A stretch of 64,000 nt of DNA, taken from the NCBI RefSeq assembly GCF_002261425.1, contig NZ_NEVJ01000003.1, forward strand, positions 1,860,001-1,924,000. Reading direction: 5' to 3'. Source of the stretch: Bordetella genomosp. 9. GTDB lineage: Bacteria > Pseudomonadota > Gammaproteobacteria > Burkholderiales > Burkholderiaceae_B. Of this stretch, positions 43,740-53,245 are shown in pieces (positions within the stretch are counted from its first letter, which is position 1; every line of letters begins with the position of its first letter). A program made the position numbers and the translations under genes. The notes under the pieces were generated by a model. The model was not told the DNA's origin, did no database searches, and saw nothing but the letters and a program-made list of their open reading frames with translations.

Positions 43740-44891
43740 CTATTTCTGCCGCTTCAGATACGCGAACCCGAGCCCGCCTGCAAGCAGCGACGCCAGCAGG
43801 ATCGCCATCTTGGACGCATTGACGGCGGCAGGATCCGCCGGGAATGCCAGGTTGGCGATGAAGATCGACATCGTGAAACCGATGCCGCCCAGGATGCCGG
43901 CGCCCGCCACGTGACGCCACCCGATATCGGATGGCAGGCGGCACAGGCCGAGCGCGACCGCCAGGAAGCTGAACAGGAAGATGCCGACCGGCTTGCCCAC
44001 GACCAACCCAAGGATGATCCCCAGGCTGTTCGAACCGAGCAGCTCGGACGCCCAGCCGGCGCCGATCACGATGCCCGTGTTGGCCAGCGCGAAAAGCGGC
44101 AGGATCAGGAAGGTGACCGGCTTGTGCAGGACATGTTCGAGGCGGTGCGAAGGAGATTCCGCATCATCCTGCCTGTGCGAATAGGGAATCGCGAAGGCCA
44201 GCAGCACACCGGCGATGGTTGCGTGCACGCCCGACTTGAGCATCAGGAACCACATCAGCGCGCCGCCGACCAGATATGGCAGCAGGGCCATGACGCGCAT
44301 CAGCCGGTTCATCGCGAGCAGGCAGACGAACACGGCAAGCGCTCCGAGCAGGTAAGGCACCGACAGATTGGCCGTGTAGAACACCCCTATGACCACAATG
44401 GCGCACAGGTCGTCGATCACGGCGAGCGCGGTCAGGAATACCTTGAGCGAAACGGGCACCTTGTTGCCCAGCAGCGCCAGCACGCCGAGCGCGAACGCGA
44501 TGTCCGTCGCCATTGGAATCCCGGCGCCGGCCTGCATCGGCGTACCGAAGTTGAGCCCCAGATGGATTGCCGCCGGGACGACGATGCCGCCGATGGCGGC
44601 CAGCATGGGCAACAGCGCGTTCTTCAGGTCCGACAGCTCGCCGCTATAGAGCTCGCGCTCCAGTTCAAGGCCGATCAGCAGAAAGAACACTGCCATCAGC
44701 GCATCGTTGATCCAATGTTCGATGCTCAGGCCGGCCAGCGGTAAATGCCACAGCGCCAGGTAGGAGGCGCCTATCGGAGAATTCGCGATGGCAAGCGAAG
44801 CCAGCGTGCACAGGATCAGAACGATGCCGCCGGCCTTGCCCGACGCGATGAATTCCTTGAAGGTGTCGGAGATGCGTCGCTCGCTGGGCAT
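43740..44891 (-). CDS. nhaA: Na+/H+ antiporter NhaA
   Basis: 383 aa from MPSERRISDTFKEFI; GGGGGAAG sits ahead. Twelve helices; key marks: FLLIGLELERELYSGEL, ATDIAFALGVLALLG and LTALAVIDDLCAIVVIG with the paired aspartates that bind sodium (DDLCAI). The C-terminus has LGGIGFTMSIFIANLAF. It exchanges sodium for protons at the inner membrane. It stands alone on the strand next to a LysR gene, 157 bp apart; NhaR-like control is possible but unproven. Confidence 0.95.
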   Translation of the reverse strand: MPSERRISDTFKEFIASGKAGGIVLILCTLASLAIANSPIGASYLALWHLPLAGLSIEHWINDALMAVFFLLIGLELERELYSGELSDLKNALLPMLAAIGGIVVPAAIHLGLNFGTPMQAGAGIPMATDIAFALGVLALLGNKVPVSLKVFLTALAVIDDLCAIVVIGVFYTANLSVPYLLGALAVFVCLLAMNRLMRVMALLPYLVGGALMWFLMLKSGVHATIAGVLLAFAIPYSHRQDDAESPSHRLEHVLHKPVTFLILPLFALANTGIVIGAGWASELLGSNSLGIILGLVVGKPVGIFLFSFLAVALGLCRLPSDIGWRHVAGAGILGGIGFTMSIFIANLAFPADPAAVNASKMAILLASLLAGGLGFAYLKRQK

Positions 44892-45048
44892 TACGCTTCC
44901 CCCGGGAAGAATTGGCCAACGAAAGCGAATGCAGCGGGGATGGCAGAGGTGATGTTCATAACGGTCGCAAAGTAGCCGCGTGGCGGCCCGACCAGCGCGT
45001 ATCCTGTCATGCCATCGCGGCATGATCACCCTTGGATGGCATTGTAGT

Positions 45049-45981
45049 TCAGGGCGCCGCCGTCGGCGCTTCCCTGATGACCTGCCGCAAGGCCGTGGCG
45101 AAGCGGCGGGCGGTGGTGGACAGCGGACTGTTGGCCGCATGAAGCAGTTGGATCTTGTGCGGCAGCACGGGATCCGTGGGGCGCAGCACGAAGTCGCGCT
45201 GGAAGTTCGGGTGATACCCGAAGGACTCGATCAACGCGACGCCCACGCCCTGCCGGACCAGCGCCAGGGCTTCGGGCGTGGCGCGGATTTCGATGTCGGG
45301 TTGCAAGGGGCTGTCGCCCGAATTCATGAAGCGCGCGGCCAGGCGGCCGAAGGGTGTCTCGGCTTCGTAGCCGATCAATAGATGCCCGCGCAGGTCCTCG
45401 GCGTGTATGCGCATGCGCGACGCCAGCGGATGGCCGTGCGGGATCGCACAGCCCAGCCAGCCTTCGCCGATCTCTTCGGCGGCGACGTTGGCGTTCGCGG
45501 GCGGCGACATGGATGCGATGCCGAAGTCCGCATGGCCCAGGAGGATGTGCGGCAACAGCATGTCGAAGGCCAGCGGCCGGTAGCGTATCGTCGTGCCGGG
45601 ATACTTCTCTCGAAACCGCTGGATGGTGCGAGGAATCAGCCACTCGCTGAAGCTGGGACTGCTCACCAGGCTCAGCGTGCCCGTCGCCCCCGCCCCCAGG
45701 CCCGTGGCCAGGGCGTTGAAGCGCCCGACGTGGTCGAAGATGCGCTCGCATTCCGCGAACAGGCGTCGCGCTTCCGGCGTCGGTTGCAGGCGCCCCTTCA
45801 CGCGCACGAACAGGGGATACCGCAAGCGGTTCTCGGCGGATGCCAGGATGCGGCTGACGGCGGGCTGCGTGACGAACAGCATGCGTCCCGCCTCGCTCAG
45901 CGAGCCGGTCAGCATCACCGCGTGAAAAACCTCGATCTGCCGCAGGCTCAGCGCGGCACCGGGGCGAGCTTGTCCGGCCAT
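45049..45981 (-). CDS. LysR-family transcriptional regulator
   Basis: 310 aa. HTH residues 12-70 (LSLRQIEVFHAVMLTGSLSEAGRMLFVTQPAVSRILASAENRLRYPLFVR). Effector domain SLVSSPSFSEWLIPRTIQRFREKYPGTTIRYRPL. It is divergent from the N-carbamoyl amino acid hydrolase gene with a 304-bp gap, and in the same direction as nhaA. The likely target is the carbamoylase operon. Confidence 0.92.
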   Translation of the reverse strand: MAGQARPGAALSLRQIEVFHAVMLTGSLSEAGRMLFVTQPAVSRILASAENRLRYPLFVRVKGRLQPTPEARRLFAECERIFDHVGRFNALATGLGAGATGTLSLVSSPSFSEWLIPRTIQRFREKYPGTTIRYRPLAFDMLLPHILLGHADFGIASMSPPANANVAAEEIGEGWLGCAIPHGHPLASRMRIHAEDLRGHLLIGYEAETPFGRLAARFMNSGDSPLQPDIEIRATPEALALVRQGVGVALIESFGYHPNFQRDFVLRPTDPVLPHKIQLLHAANSPLSTTARRFATALRQVIREAPTAAP

Positions 45982-46285
45982 AGGTGTTAGGAAGCGAATG
46001 ACAGTCCGGAATTGTAGAGCCCGGCTGTCGTGGCCCGGGCGTCACGGACATGCATGAGGATTTGCCCAGGTCCTATAACAAAAAGCGCACCCGGGTTTAC
46101 CCGCAGCCCATGGCAGCTCGAACAAATCCAATTATGTATCAAAGACTTACCCATTGACGATCACTGGATTGTTGCAGTGCATCAGGGCTAACCCTTGCAT
46201 TTACACAGGCGCGGCGCCGTTTCATCCTGCGTGGCGATAACGCGATAGACGCGATCACCGCCATAACGCCAAACAGGAACATCTC

Positions 46286-47281
46286 ATGTCCCGCACCGTC
46301 ACGGTCGCCGCCGCCCAGTTGGGTCCCATCCAGAGATCGGAGGGCCGCGACGTCGCTGTCGGCCGCATGTTGCGCCTGCTGGAACGCGCCCATCAGCGTG
46401 GCGCCGAAGTCGTGGTGTTCCCCGAACTCGCGCTCACCACGTTTTTCCCGCGCTGGTACACGGAAAACCTGGACGAAGCCGACCACTGGTACGAACAGAC
46501 GCTGCCCTCCCCCGCGACCCAGCCGCTGTTCGATGCGATCCGCCGCTACGGAATGACGATCTACCTGGGCTACGCCGAAATCGCGCACGAAGCGGACGAA
46601 CAGGGCGTGCTGCGCAAGCGCCGGTTCAACACCGCCGTCATCATCGCGCCCAACGGCGAAGTCATCCTCAAGTACCGCAAGGTCCATCTGCCCGGCCATG
46701 CCGAATTCGCCACGCACCGCAAGGTGCAGCATCTGGAAAAGCGCTATTTCGAAGTGGGCAACCTGGGCTTTCCCGTGGTGCGCGCCCCCGTCGGCAAGGC
46801 CGGCCTGGACGTGAACCTGGGCATGCTGATCTGCAACGACCGCCGCTGGCCGGAAGCATGGCGCGTGCTGGGCCTGCAGCAGGTCGAACTGGTCCTGCTA
46901 GGCTACAACACGCCGGCCGTGAACCAGGACAACCGCGGCTTCGAGGCGCACCACCTGCGCGTGCTGCATTCGCAGCTCGCCATACAGTCCGGCTGCTACC
47001 AGAACGCCTGCTTCGGCGTGGCGGTGGCCAAGGCCGGCAAGGAAGACGGCTTCGAACTTTTCGGCCACTCCATCATCGTCAACCCGCAAGGCGAGATCAT
47101 CGCCATGGCGACGACCTGGGACGACGAGCTGATCGTCGCGGACTGCAATCTGGAGATGTGCGAGCTGGGGCGCACCACGATCTTCAACTTCGAGAAGCAT
47201 CGCCGGCCCGAAGCCTACGGCCGCATCGTCGAACAGGTCGGCAGCACCGCGCCGCCGGTGTGGAAACCCAGCAGGGATTGA
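46286..47281 (+). CDS. N-carbamoyl-D-amino acid hydrolase (nitrilase superfamily)
   Basis: 331 aa. The catalytic triad is visible as E47 (VVFPELAL), K132 (KYRKVHLPG) and C183 (GMLICNDRRWPE). The block ending in the catalytic cysteine and the extended SIIVNPQGEIIAMA region match D-carbamoylases, which release ammonia and CO2 from N-carbamoyl-D-amino acids. CAGGAAC lies before the ATG. It is followed by a PLP dehydratase, a Bug protein and D-aminoacylase, all on the same strand. The hydantoinase that usually supplies N-carbamoyl acids is not adjacent. Confidence 0.92.
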   Translation: MSRTVTVAAAQLGPIQRSEGRDVAVGRMLRLLERAHQRGAEVVVFPELALTTFFPRWYTENLDEADHWYEQTLPSPATQPLFDAIRRYGMTIYLGYAEIAHEADEQGVLRKRRFNTAVIIAPNGEVILKYRKVHLPGHAEFATHRKVQHLEKRYFEVGNLGFPVVRAPVGKAGLDVNLGMLICNDRRWPEAWRVLGLQQVELVLLGYNTPAVNQDNRGFEAHHLRVLHSQLAIQSGCYQNACFGVAVAKAGKEDGFELFGHSIIVNPQGEIIAMATTWDDELIVADCNLEMCELGRTTIFNFEKHRRPEAYGRIVEQVGSTAPPVWKPSRD

Positions 47282-47361
47282 GGACGGGACGAACCTCGCG
47301 AACGCGCCACGAATCGAGACGCGAACCACCCAGCGATGCCGCACCAGCCGTTTTACTGAAC

Positions 47362-48396
47362 ATGAAACTCACCGATCTTCCCACCACTATCGAACACGAA
47401 ATGCTCGGCACCCTGCGCGTGCCCGGCTATGAAGACGTCCTGACCGCCGCCGACCGCATCGGGCCATATGTACGCCACACCCCGCTGCTGCGTTCGCCCA
47501 AGCTCGACGAACTGGCCGGCGCACCGGTCTGGCTGAAGCTGGAAAACCTGCAGGTGACCGGGTCCTTCAAGGCCCGCGGCGCCTTCAACGCCCTGCTCAA
47601 TCTGGACCCCGCGCAACGCGCCCGCGGCGTCGTCGCCTATTCGACCGGCAATCATGGCCAGGCCGTCGCGTGGGCCGCGCGTACGCTCGGCATGCCGGCC
47701 ACCATCGTCATGCCGGTGGATGCGCCGGCCAACAAGGTCGAGAAGGCTCGCCGCCACGGCGCGCAGGTCGTGCAGTACGACCGCGAGCGCGAAAGCCGGG
47801 AAACCATAGGCATGCGCCTGCTGGAAGAAACCGGCGCCACGCTGGTGCCGCCGGGCGATCATCCCGACGTGCTGGCCGCCCAGGGGACGCTGGCGCTGGA
47901 AGCCCTGCGCGACCTGCCGCCCGAAGCGTTGAAGAATCTCGGCCTGTTCGCCACGCCTTGCGGCGGCGGCGGCATGGCCGCCGGCTGCGCGCTGGCCTTG
48001 CAGGCTCTCGCGCCGCAAGCCCGCCTGGTGGCCGCCGAACCCGCCGGCTACGACGACACCGTGCGCTCGCTGGCCAGCGGCAAGCGCGAGCCGAACGCGC
48101 CGGGCGCGAAGACGCTGTGCGATGCGCTGATGGCCGCCATACCAGCCGAACTGCCCTACGCCATCAATGGCCGCCGCCTGGACGCCGCCGTGGCCGTGAC
48201 CGATGCGCAAGTCGTCGCCGCCATCCGCTTCGCGCTGGAAGAACTGCGCCTGGTGGTCGAACCGGGCGGCGCGGTCGCATTGGCCGCCCTGCTGGCCGGC
48301 CAGATTTCCACCCAGGGCAAGGACACGCTCATCGTCCTGTCGGGCGGCAATATCGACCTGCCGCTGTTGGCGCAAATCGCGCAGGAGGGCAGTTGA
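47362..48396 (+). CDS. Threonine/serine dehydratase family (fold type II PLP)
   Basis: 344 aa. The PLP lysine is in VTGSFKARGAFNAL and the phosphate-binding glycine loop in ATPCGGGGMAAGCAL. ENLQVTGSFKARGA and AYSTGNHGQAVAWAAR are typical of serine/threonine dehydratases and serine racemases. It releases ammonia and a 2-oxo acid, or interconverts serine enantiomers. The gap from the carbamoylase is 80 bp. No good ribosome site precedes the ATG. A role using the amino acid freed by the upstream enzyme is likely. Confidence 0.88.
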   Translation: MKLTDLPTTIEHEMLGTLRVPGYEDVLTAADRIGPYVRHTPLLRSPKLDELAGAPVWLKLENLQVTGSFKARGAFNALLNLDPAQRARGVVAYSTGNHGQAVAWAARTLGMPATIVMPVDAPANKVEKARRHGAQVVQYDRERESRETIGMRLLEETGATLVPPGDHPDVLAAQGTLALEALRDLPPEALKNLGLFATPCGGGGMAAGCALALQALAPQARLVAAEPAGYDDTVRSLASGKREPNAPGAKTLCDALMAAIPAELPYAINGRRLDAAVAVTDAQVVAAIRFALEELRLVVEPGGAVALAALLAGQISTQGKDTLIVLSGGNIDLPLLAQIAQEGS

Positions 48397-48518
48397 ACCG
48401 CCGGTTTCCACGTTCTCCAGCAAGCTTCCTGTAGCAGCACATTCCGTTTCACCGGCGCGCCATCCACCCGCCGCGCGCCATCCAGTACTTCCATAAAAGT
48501 CCAAGGGAAATATCCACC

Positions 48519-49502
48519 ATGCCGTTCTCGACCATGCGCCGCATCGCGCGCGTCCTTACCGCCGGCTGCATCGCCGCCGCCCTGCCCGTCGCCGCGCACG
48601 CCGCCTACCCGGAGCGTCCGGTCACCATCGTCGTACCGTTCAACACGGGCACCACGCCGGACATCGTGACCCGCCTGCTCGCGGCGGCCCTGAGCAAGGA
48701 CACCGGCGGCAGCTTCGTCGTGCAGAACAAAGTGGGCGCCTCGGGCATCATCGGCACCCAATACGTGGCCAACCAGCCGGCCGACGGCTACACCCTGAGC
48801 TTCGCCAACGTGGCGACGCTGGCCATCAACCAGTCGCTGTACGCCAGGCTGCCTTACGATGCGGACAAGCAGCTCGCCCCGGTGGCCCTGACCGGCTCGG
48901 TGCAGAACGTGCTGGCCGTGCGCCCCGGCCTGGGCGTGAAGAGCGTCAGCGAACTGATCGCGCTGGGCAAGAAGGAGCCGGGCAAGCTGGTCTATTCCTC
49001 GGGCGGCAACGGCACCACCGGCCATCTGAGCGCCGCGATGTTCGCCACGATGGCGGGCGTGGAGATGATGCACGTTCCCTACAAGGGCGGCGTCGAGGCC
49101 GACATGGCCGTGTTGCGCGGCGAAGCCGATCTGGTCTTCGACAACATCTCGTCGATCGCCGCCTTCATCGACCAGGGCAAGGTCATCCCGCTGGCCGTGA
49201 CCGGCGCGACGCGCGATCCCCTGCTGCCGAACCTGCCGACGCTGGACGAACTGGGCCTGAAGGGCTACCGTGCCGTGGCATGGACCGGTTACGTGGCGCC
49301 CGCGGGTGTCGACCCCAAGATCCTGGATTGGCTGAACACGGCCATCAACAAGGCCCTGGCGGAACCGGAAGTGCAGGAAAAACTGAAGACCCTGGCCTAC
49401 GTGCCTACCATCAAGCCGCGCCAGGCGCTCTTCGATCTCGCCCACGAGGAGCGCCCGGTGTGGGCGAAGGTGATCAAGGACGCGAAGGTCAGCGTCGATT
49501 GA
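48519..49502 (+). CDS. Bug/TctC-family periplasmic solute-binding protein
   Basis: 327 aa. Signal peptide to AHAAYPE. It has AAYPERPVTIVVPFNTGTTPDIVTRLL, ADGYTLSFANVA, VPYKGGVEADMAVL and LPNLPTLDELGLKG. AAGGGAAAT precedes the ATG. It sits between the PLP dehydratase and D-aminoacylase genes, so a modified amino acid is a reasonable ligand guess. A 26-nt perfect palindrome lies 24 bp after its stop codon. Confidence 0.93.
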   Translation: MPFSTMRRIARVLTAGCIAAALPVAAHAAYPERPVTIVVPFNTGTTPDIVTRLLAAALSKDTGGSFVVQNKVGASGIIGTQYVANQPADGYTLSFANVATLAINQSLYARLPYDADKQLAPVALTGSVQNVLAVRPGLGVKSVSELIALGKKEPGKLVYSSGGNGTTGHLSAAMFATMAGVEMMHVPYKGGVEADMAVLRGEADLVFDNISSIAAFIDQGKVIPLAVTGATRDPLLPNLPTLDELGLKGYRAVAWTGYVAPAGVDPKILDWLNTAINKALAEPEVQEKLKTLAYVPTIKPRQALFDLAHEERPVWAKVIKDAKVSVD

Positions 49503-49526
49503 TCGAAACGTCATCACCCTTGAAGA

Positions 49527-49552
49527 GGCGACGCCAGGATCCTGGCGTCGCC
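49527..49552 (+). terminator. 26-nt perfect palindrome (terminator or mRNA hairpin)
   Basis: GGCGACGCCAGGA (49527-49539) is followed directly by its reverse complement TCCTGGCGTCGCC (49540-49552). In RNA it would form a stem of about 11 bp with a tiny loop. No T-run follows, so it may be a processing or attenuating hairpin, since the D-aminoacylase ATG is only 17 nt further on. Confidence 0.5.
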
Positions 49553-49569
49553 ATTTACCGGACACCATC

Positions 49570-51048
49570 ATGACCCGTGCAGCCCAGACGCATTACGACA
49601 CCCTGATCCGCGGCGGCACGATCATCGATGGGTCCGGCGCGCCGCGCTTTACCGCCGACGTGGCCATCGCCGGCGAGCGCATCGTTGCCATCGGCGATCT
49701 CGCCGGCGCCACGGCGGACCAGGTCGTCGATGCCAGCGGCATGATCGTCGCCCCGGGCTTCATCGACTCCCACACGCATGACGACCGCTACCTGCTGATC
49801 AACCCTGGCATGCCGGCCAAGCTCAGCCAGGGGGTGACCACGGTCGTCACCGGCAATTGCGGCCTGAGCCAGGCGCCTTGGCTGCCGGGCAAGCGCAAGG
49901 ACGTACCCGCGCCCATCAATTTGCTGAGCACGGATACGGCCGACTTTCCCTACGCCACCTTTCGCGCCTACCTGGAGGCGCTGGAGCGCCACCCCGCCGC
50001 GATCAACGCCGCGTGCCTGGTCGGCCACACGTCGCTGCGCGCCGCCGCCATGGACGACCTGGACCGTCCCGCCAATGAAACCGAAATCGCGCACATGCAG
50101 GCGCTGCTGCGCGAAGCGATGGAAGCCGGCGCCCTCGGCCTGTCCACGGGCACGGCCTACCCCACCGCCATGCCGGCCACCACGGAAGAACTGATGGGCG
50201 TGGCGAAGGTGCTGCGCGAGTACGGCGGCATCTATACGAGCCACATCCGCGACGAAGCCGACCAGATCTTCGCCGCGCTGGACGAGGCCTTCGCGGTCGG
50301 CGCCGCCGGCGGCGCGCCCGTGCTGGTCTCCCACCACAAGCTGATCGGCCCCAGGAACCACGGCCGCTCCGTGCAGACTCTGGCACATATCGCCGACGCC
50401 GCGACACGCCAGCCCATCCGGCTGGATGCCTACCCCTATGTGGCGGGCTCGACCATCCTGCGCAAGGATCGCCTGGCCGTATCCAGCCGCATCATCGTCA
50501 CCAAGTCCGAACCGCTGCCGCAATACGCGGGCTGGGACCTGGACAAGATCGCGGAAGACATGGGCGTGACGCAGGAAGCCGCGGTGGACGCCCTGCAGCC
50601 GGCAGGGGCCATCTACTTCATCATGGACGAGGCGGACGTCGAACGCATTCTTGCCTATCCCGGCACGATGATCGGTTCGGACGGCATTCCGCACGACCCG
50701 GCACCGCATCCCCGCCTGTGGGGCACATTCCCACGCGTGCTGGGCTACTACTGCCGCGACATGCAGCTGTTCACGCTCGAAGAGGCCGTGCACAAGATGA
50801 CCGGGATGACGGCGGGATACTTCCGCCTGCCCGAGCGCGGCCTGCTGAAAACGGGGCATTACGCGGACATCGTCGTTTTCGACGCCGAGGCCATCGCCGA
50901 CACCGCTACCTGGTCGTCGCCGACACGGCAGGCCAAGGGCATCGCCTGCGTGTTCGTCAACGGCGCGGCGGCCTGGCGCGACGGCGCCAGCACGGATACG
51001 CGCACCGGCGCCGTCGTGCGGCCGGCCAGGTCCATGGCCACGGATTGA
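49570..51048 (+). CDS. N-acyl-D-amino-acid deacylase (D-aminoacylase)
   Basis: 492 aa of the amidohydrolase superfamily. The metal-binding motif is GFIDSHTHDDRYLLI, then TTVVTGNCGLS; the carboxyl/metal-bridging cysteine region and later histidines occur in YTSHIRDEADQIFAALDEAF and VLVSHHKLIGPRNHGRS. GSDGIPHDPAPHPRLWGTFPRVLGYY carries the catalytic aspartate. It removes the acyl group from N-acyl-D-amino acids. Last gene of the group and directly downstream of a palindrome. It agrees with the upstream D-carbamoylase in pointing to D-amino acid use. Confidence 0.94.
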   Translation: MTRAAQTHYDTLIRGGTIIDGSGAPRFTADVAIAGERIVAIGDLAGATADQVVDASGMIVAPGFIDSHTHDDRYLLINPGMPAKLSQGVTTVVTGNCGLSQAPWLPGKRKDVPAPINLLSTDTADFPYATFRAYLEALERHPAAINAACLVGHTSLRAAAMDDLDRPANETEIAHMQALLREAMEAGALGLSTGTAYPTAMPATTEELMGVAKVLREYGGIYTSHIRDEADQIFAALDEAFAVGAAGGAPVLVSHHKLIGPRNHGRSVQTLAHIADAATRQPIRLDAYPYVAGSTILRKDRLAVSSRIIVTKSEPLPQYAGWDLDKIAEDMGVTQEAAVDALQPAGAIYFIMDEADVERILAYPGTMIGSDGIPHDPAPHPRLWGTFPRVLGYYCRDMQLFTLEEAVHKMTGMTAGYFRLPERGLLKTGHYADIVVFDAEAIADTATWSSPTRQAKGIACVFVNGAAAWRDGASTDTRTGAVVRPARSMATD

Positions 51049-51057
51049 ATCAGGACA

Positions 51058-52008
51058 CTACGGCGTCGGCGCCACGGGCCTGACACCCTGCCACGCGCCG
51101 CTGCCGACCATCTCGGACATCAGCGCCAGCAAGGCCTGCCCGACGATCTGGCAGGTGGGACTCATCGATGCGCTATGGGACATGCACAGTGACATGCGCC
51201 TGAACAGCGGCACTGGCGCGAGTGATCTCAAGACGAAGCCGTTCGCCTCGCCTTGTTCCAATCCCGGCCCCCACCCCCGGGTGGCCGACCAGGGCTGCAA
51301 GGCATAGCCGATGCCGGCGGCCACCGCCGCCAGGGAAATACTGGTCGACGACGTTTCCGCCACCAGCCGCAAGGGCAATCCGCCGCGCGCCAGCGCCTGC
51401 TCGTAAAGCACCCGGACCGAGTTCGGAAAGCCAGGCAGCACCAGGGGCAGCTCGACCACTTCCTCCATGGATATGGGGCCGCGGCCTGGATGATCCGACC
51501 TGGCGACCAGCATGATTTCCTCGTCCAGCACGTGCGTGATGTGCATGCCGGCATGCGGACGCACCTCCACGCAGATGCCCAGGTCGGCCTTCTGCGTGGC
51601 GACCGCTTCGGCCAGCTCCGCCGTGGAGCGCTCGACCAGCTTCAGCCGCACGTCGGGATAGCGCATCGCGATGACCCGCATCAGCGGGATGGCGAGCACG
51701 CGCGACGTGCTGGTGGGCAGGCCTACCGTCACCTGGCCGGCGGGCGTGTCGCGCTGCGTCTTCACGGCGGCCTTGGTTTCGTCGAGTTGCCGCAGCACCG
51801 TCTTGGCGTGGCGATAGAGCACTTCGCCGGCTTCCGTCGCCTGCACGCCGTTGTGTCCGCGTATGAACAGCGGCGTCTCCAACTCGCTTTCCAGGTTGGC
51901 AACGTGCTGGCTCAGGGACGGCTGCGCGACATGCAGCGCCTGCGCCGCGGACGAAATGCTGCCGAGCTCCACGATCTGGACGTAGTAACGCAGTTGGCGT
52001 AGATCCAT
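51058..52008 (-). CDS. LysR-family transcriptional regulator (NAC/CynR-like)
   Basis: 316 aa. HTH residues 1-60 (LRQLRYYVQIVELGSISSAAQALHVAQPSLSQHVANLESELETPLFIR). Effector part QVTVGLPTSTSRVLAIPLMRV and VELPLVLPGFPNSVR. It is divergent from a Bug gene; two 9-bp direct repeats in the 211-bp gap may be its sites. It converges on the D-aminoacylase gene. Confidence 0.92.
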   Translation of the reverse strand: MDLRQLRYYVQIVELGSISSAAQALHVAQPSLSQHVANLESELETPLFIRGHNGVQATEAGEVLYRHAKTVLRQLDETKAAVKTQRDTPAGQVTVGLPTSTSRVLAIPLMRVIAMRYPDVRLKLVERSTAELAEAVATQKADLGICVEVRPHAGMHITHVLDEEIMLVARSDHPGRGPISMEEVVELPLVLPGFPNSVRVLYEQALARGGLPLRLVAETSSTSISLAAVAAGIGYALQPWSATRGWGPGLEQGEANGFVLRSLAPVPLFRRMSLCMSHSASMSPTCQIVGQALLALMSEMVGSGAWQGVRPVAPTP

Positions 52009-52080
52009 ATTCCCCTCGTCGCAGCGCGCGCCGGCGCCGAAAAATCGCGATGCGGGACATCGTCCATCCCACCGCTGATT

Positions 52081-52110
52081 CCATCGTTAATTCCTATGGC
52101 CCCATCGTTA
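52081..52110. repeat. 9-bp direct repeats, likely LysR sites
   Basis: CCATCGTTA occurs at 52081-52089 and 52102-52110, 21 bp apart (two helical turns), between the divergent LysR and Bug genes. Confidence 0.4.
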
Positions 52111-52219
52111 TTGCATATTTGTGACGGTCTGCCGGCATCCCTAGAATCGTAGCGGGCACCCGCCGCGGCTCCAGGCTGACGCGCGGCGCCACACAGAAAT
52201 GAACACACAAGGGGAATCG

Positions 52220-53194
52220 ATGATGTTCGTACGTCTTGCCGCCCACGTCGCGGCGGGTCTGGTGGTGTCGTTCGCCGCCGCCCAAGCCCACGCCGCCTAT
52301 CCGACCGGCCCGATCCGGCTCATCGTTCCGCAGTCGGCCGGCTCCGGCGTGGATTCGGTCGCCCGCATACTCAGCGACAGGATGTCGCAAACCCTCGGAC
52401 AATCGGTGGTGGTCGAAAACAAGCCTGGCGCCAATGGCGTCATCGCCACGGCCTACGTGGCCAAGGCCAAGCCCGACGGCTACACCCTGCTGCTGAGCGG
52501 TTCTTCGCCCATGACGCTGAATCCGGGGCTTTACAAGCACCTGCCCTATGATCCGATCAATGACTTCACCTATATCGCCGGAGTGGCCGAGAATCCCTTC
52601 GTGCTGGTGGCGAGCAAGGCCAGCGGGTTGAAATCCTTCGCCGACCTGAAGAAGGCGGCAACAGAGCATCCCGGGCGCTACACCTACGCCAGCGCGGGCA
52701 TCGGCAATTCCACCCATCTCGCCACCGAAATGGTGGCCTACAAGGCCGGGATCAAGCTGATGCACGTGCCGTTCAACGGCTCCGGTCCCGCGTTCAGCGC
52801 CGTGCTCGGTGGGCAGACGGACCTGATGTCCAGCGTGGTCGGGCCGGCGCTGCCGCAGCTGCAGGCGGGCGCCGCCACCCCGCTGCTGATCATCGGCGCC
52901 GGCGCCATACCGGAACTGCCCGGCGTGCCCAGCGCCCGCGATGTGGGCTTGGACCTGCCCACCCTGCCAACCTGGACCGCCGTGGTCGGCCCGGCCGGCA
53001 TGGATCCGGCCGTGATCAAGGTCATCGAGAAGGCTGTGCAGGACGCGCAGGAGGACAGTCGCCTGAAGGCCCAGTTCAAGGCGCAGTACCTGTCGATCTA
53101 CCGCCTCGCCGGCCCTGCCCTGACCGACAGCATCAAGAACGACATCAAAGTGTGGACCGGATTGATCCATGAATTCGGCATCAAGGCCGAATGA
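52220..53194 (+). CDS. Bug/TctC-family periplasmic solute-binding protein
   Basis: 324 aa from MMFVRLAAHVA. The AAGGGGAAT ribosome site lies just upstream, so the ATG at 52199 is not used. Signal peptide to AQAHAAYPT. AAYPTGPIRLIVPQSAGSGVDSVARIL, PDGYTLLLSG, VPFNGSGPAFSAVLGGQ and LPGVPSARDVGLD. It is the first gene of a five-position cassette: alpha/beta hydrolase and Ldh-family genes follow on the same strand. Confidence 0.93.
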   Translation: MMFVRLAAHVAAGLVVSFAAAQAHAAYPTGPIRLIVPQSAGSGVDSVARILSDRMSQTLGQSVVVENKPGANGVIATAYVAKAKPDGYTLLLSGSSPMTLNPGLYKHLPYDPINDFTYIAGVAENPFVLVASKASGLKSFADLKKAATEHPGRYTYASAGIGNSTHLATEMVAYKAGIKLMHVPFNGSGPAFSAVLGGQTDLMSSVVGPALPQLQAGAATPLLIIGAGAIPELPGVPSARDVGLDLPTLPTWTAVVGPAGMDPAVIKVIEKAVQDAQEDSRLKAQFKAQYLSIYRLAGPALTDSIKNDIKVWTGLIHEFGIKAE

Positions 53195-53245
53195 CGGGGA
53201 CGAGCCGCGCCGCCGCTCTACGCCAACCCTGTACTGGACCTGTGC

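Noticed and set aside
45007..45025. TCATGCC/GGCATGA hairpin upstream of nhaA as a riboswitch
   Set aside because: A simple 7-bp hairpin without the conserved features of known nhaA-associated RNA motifs; it may be only the end of the LysR transcript.
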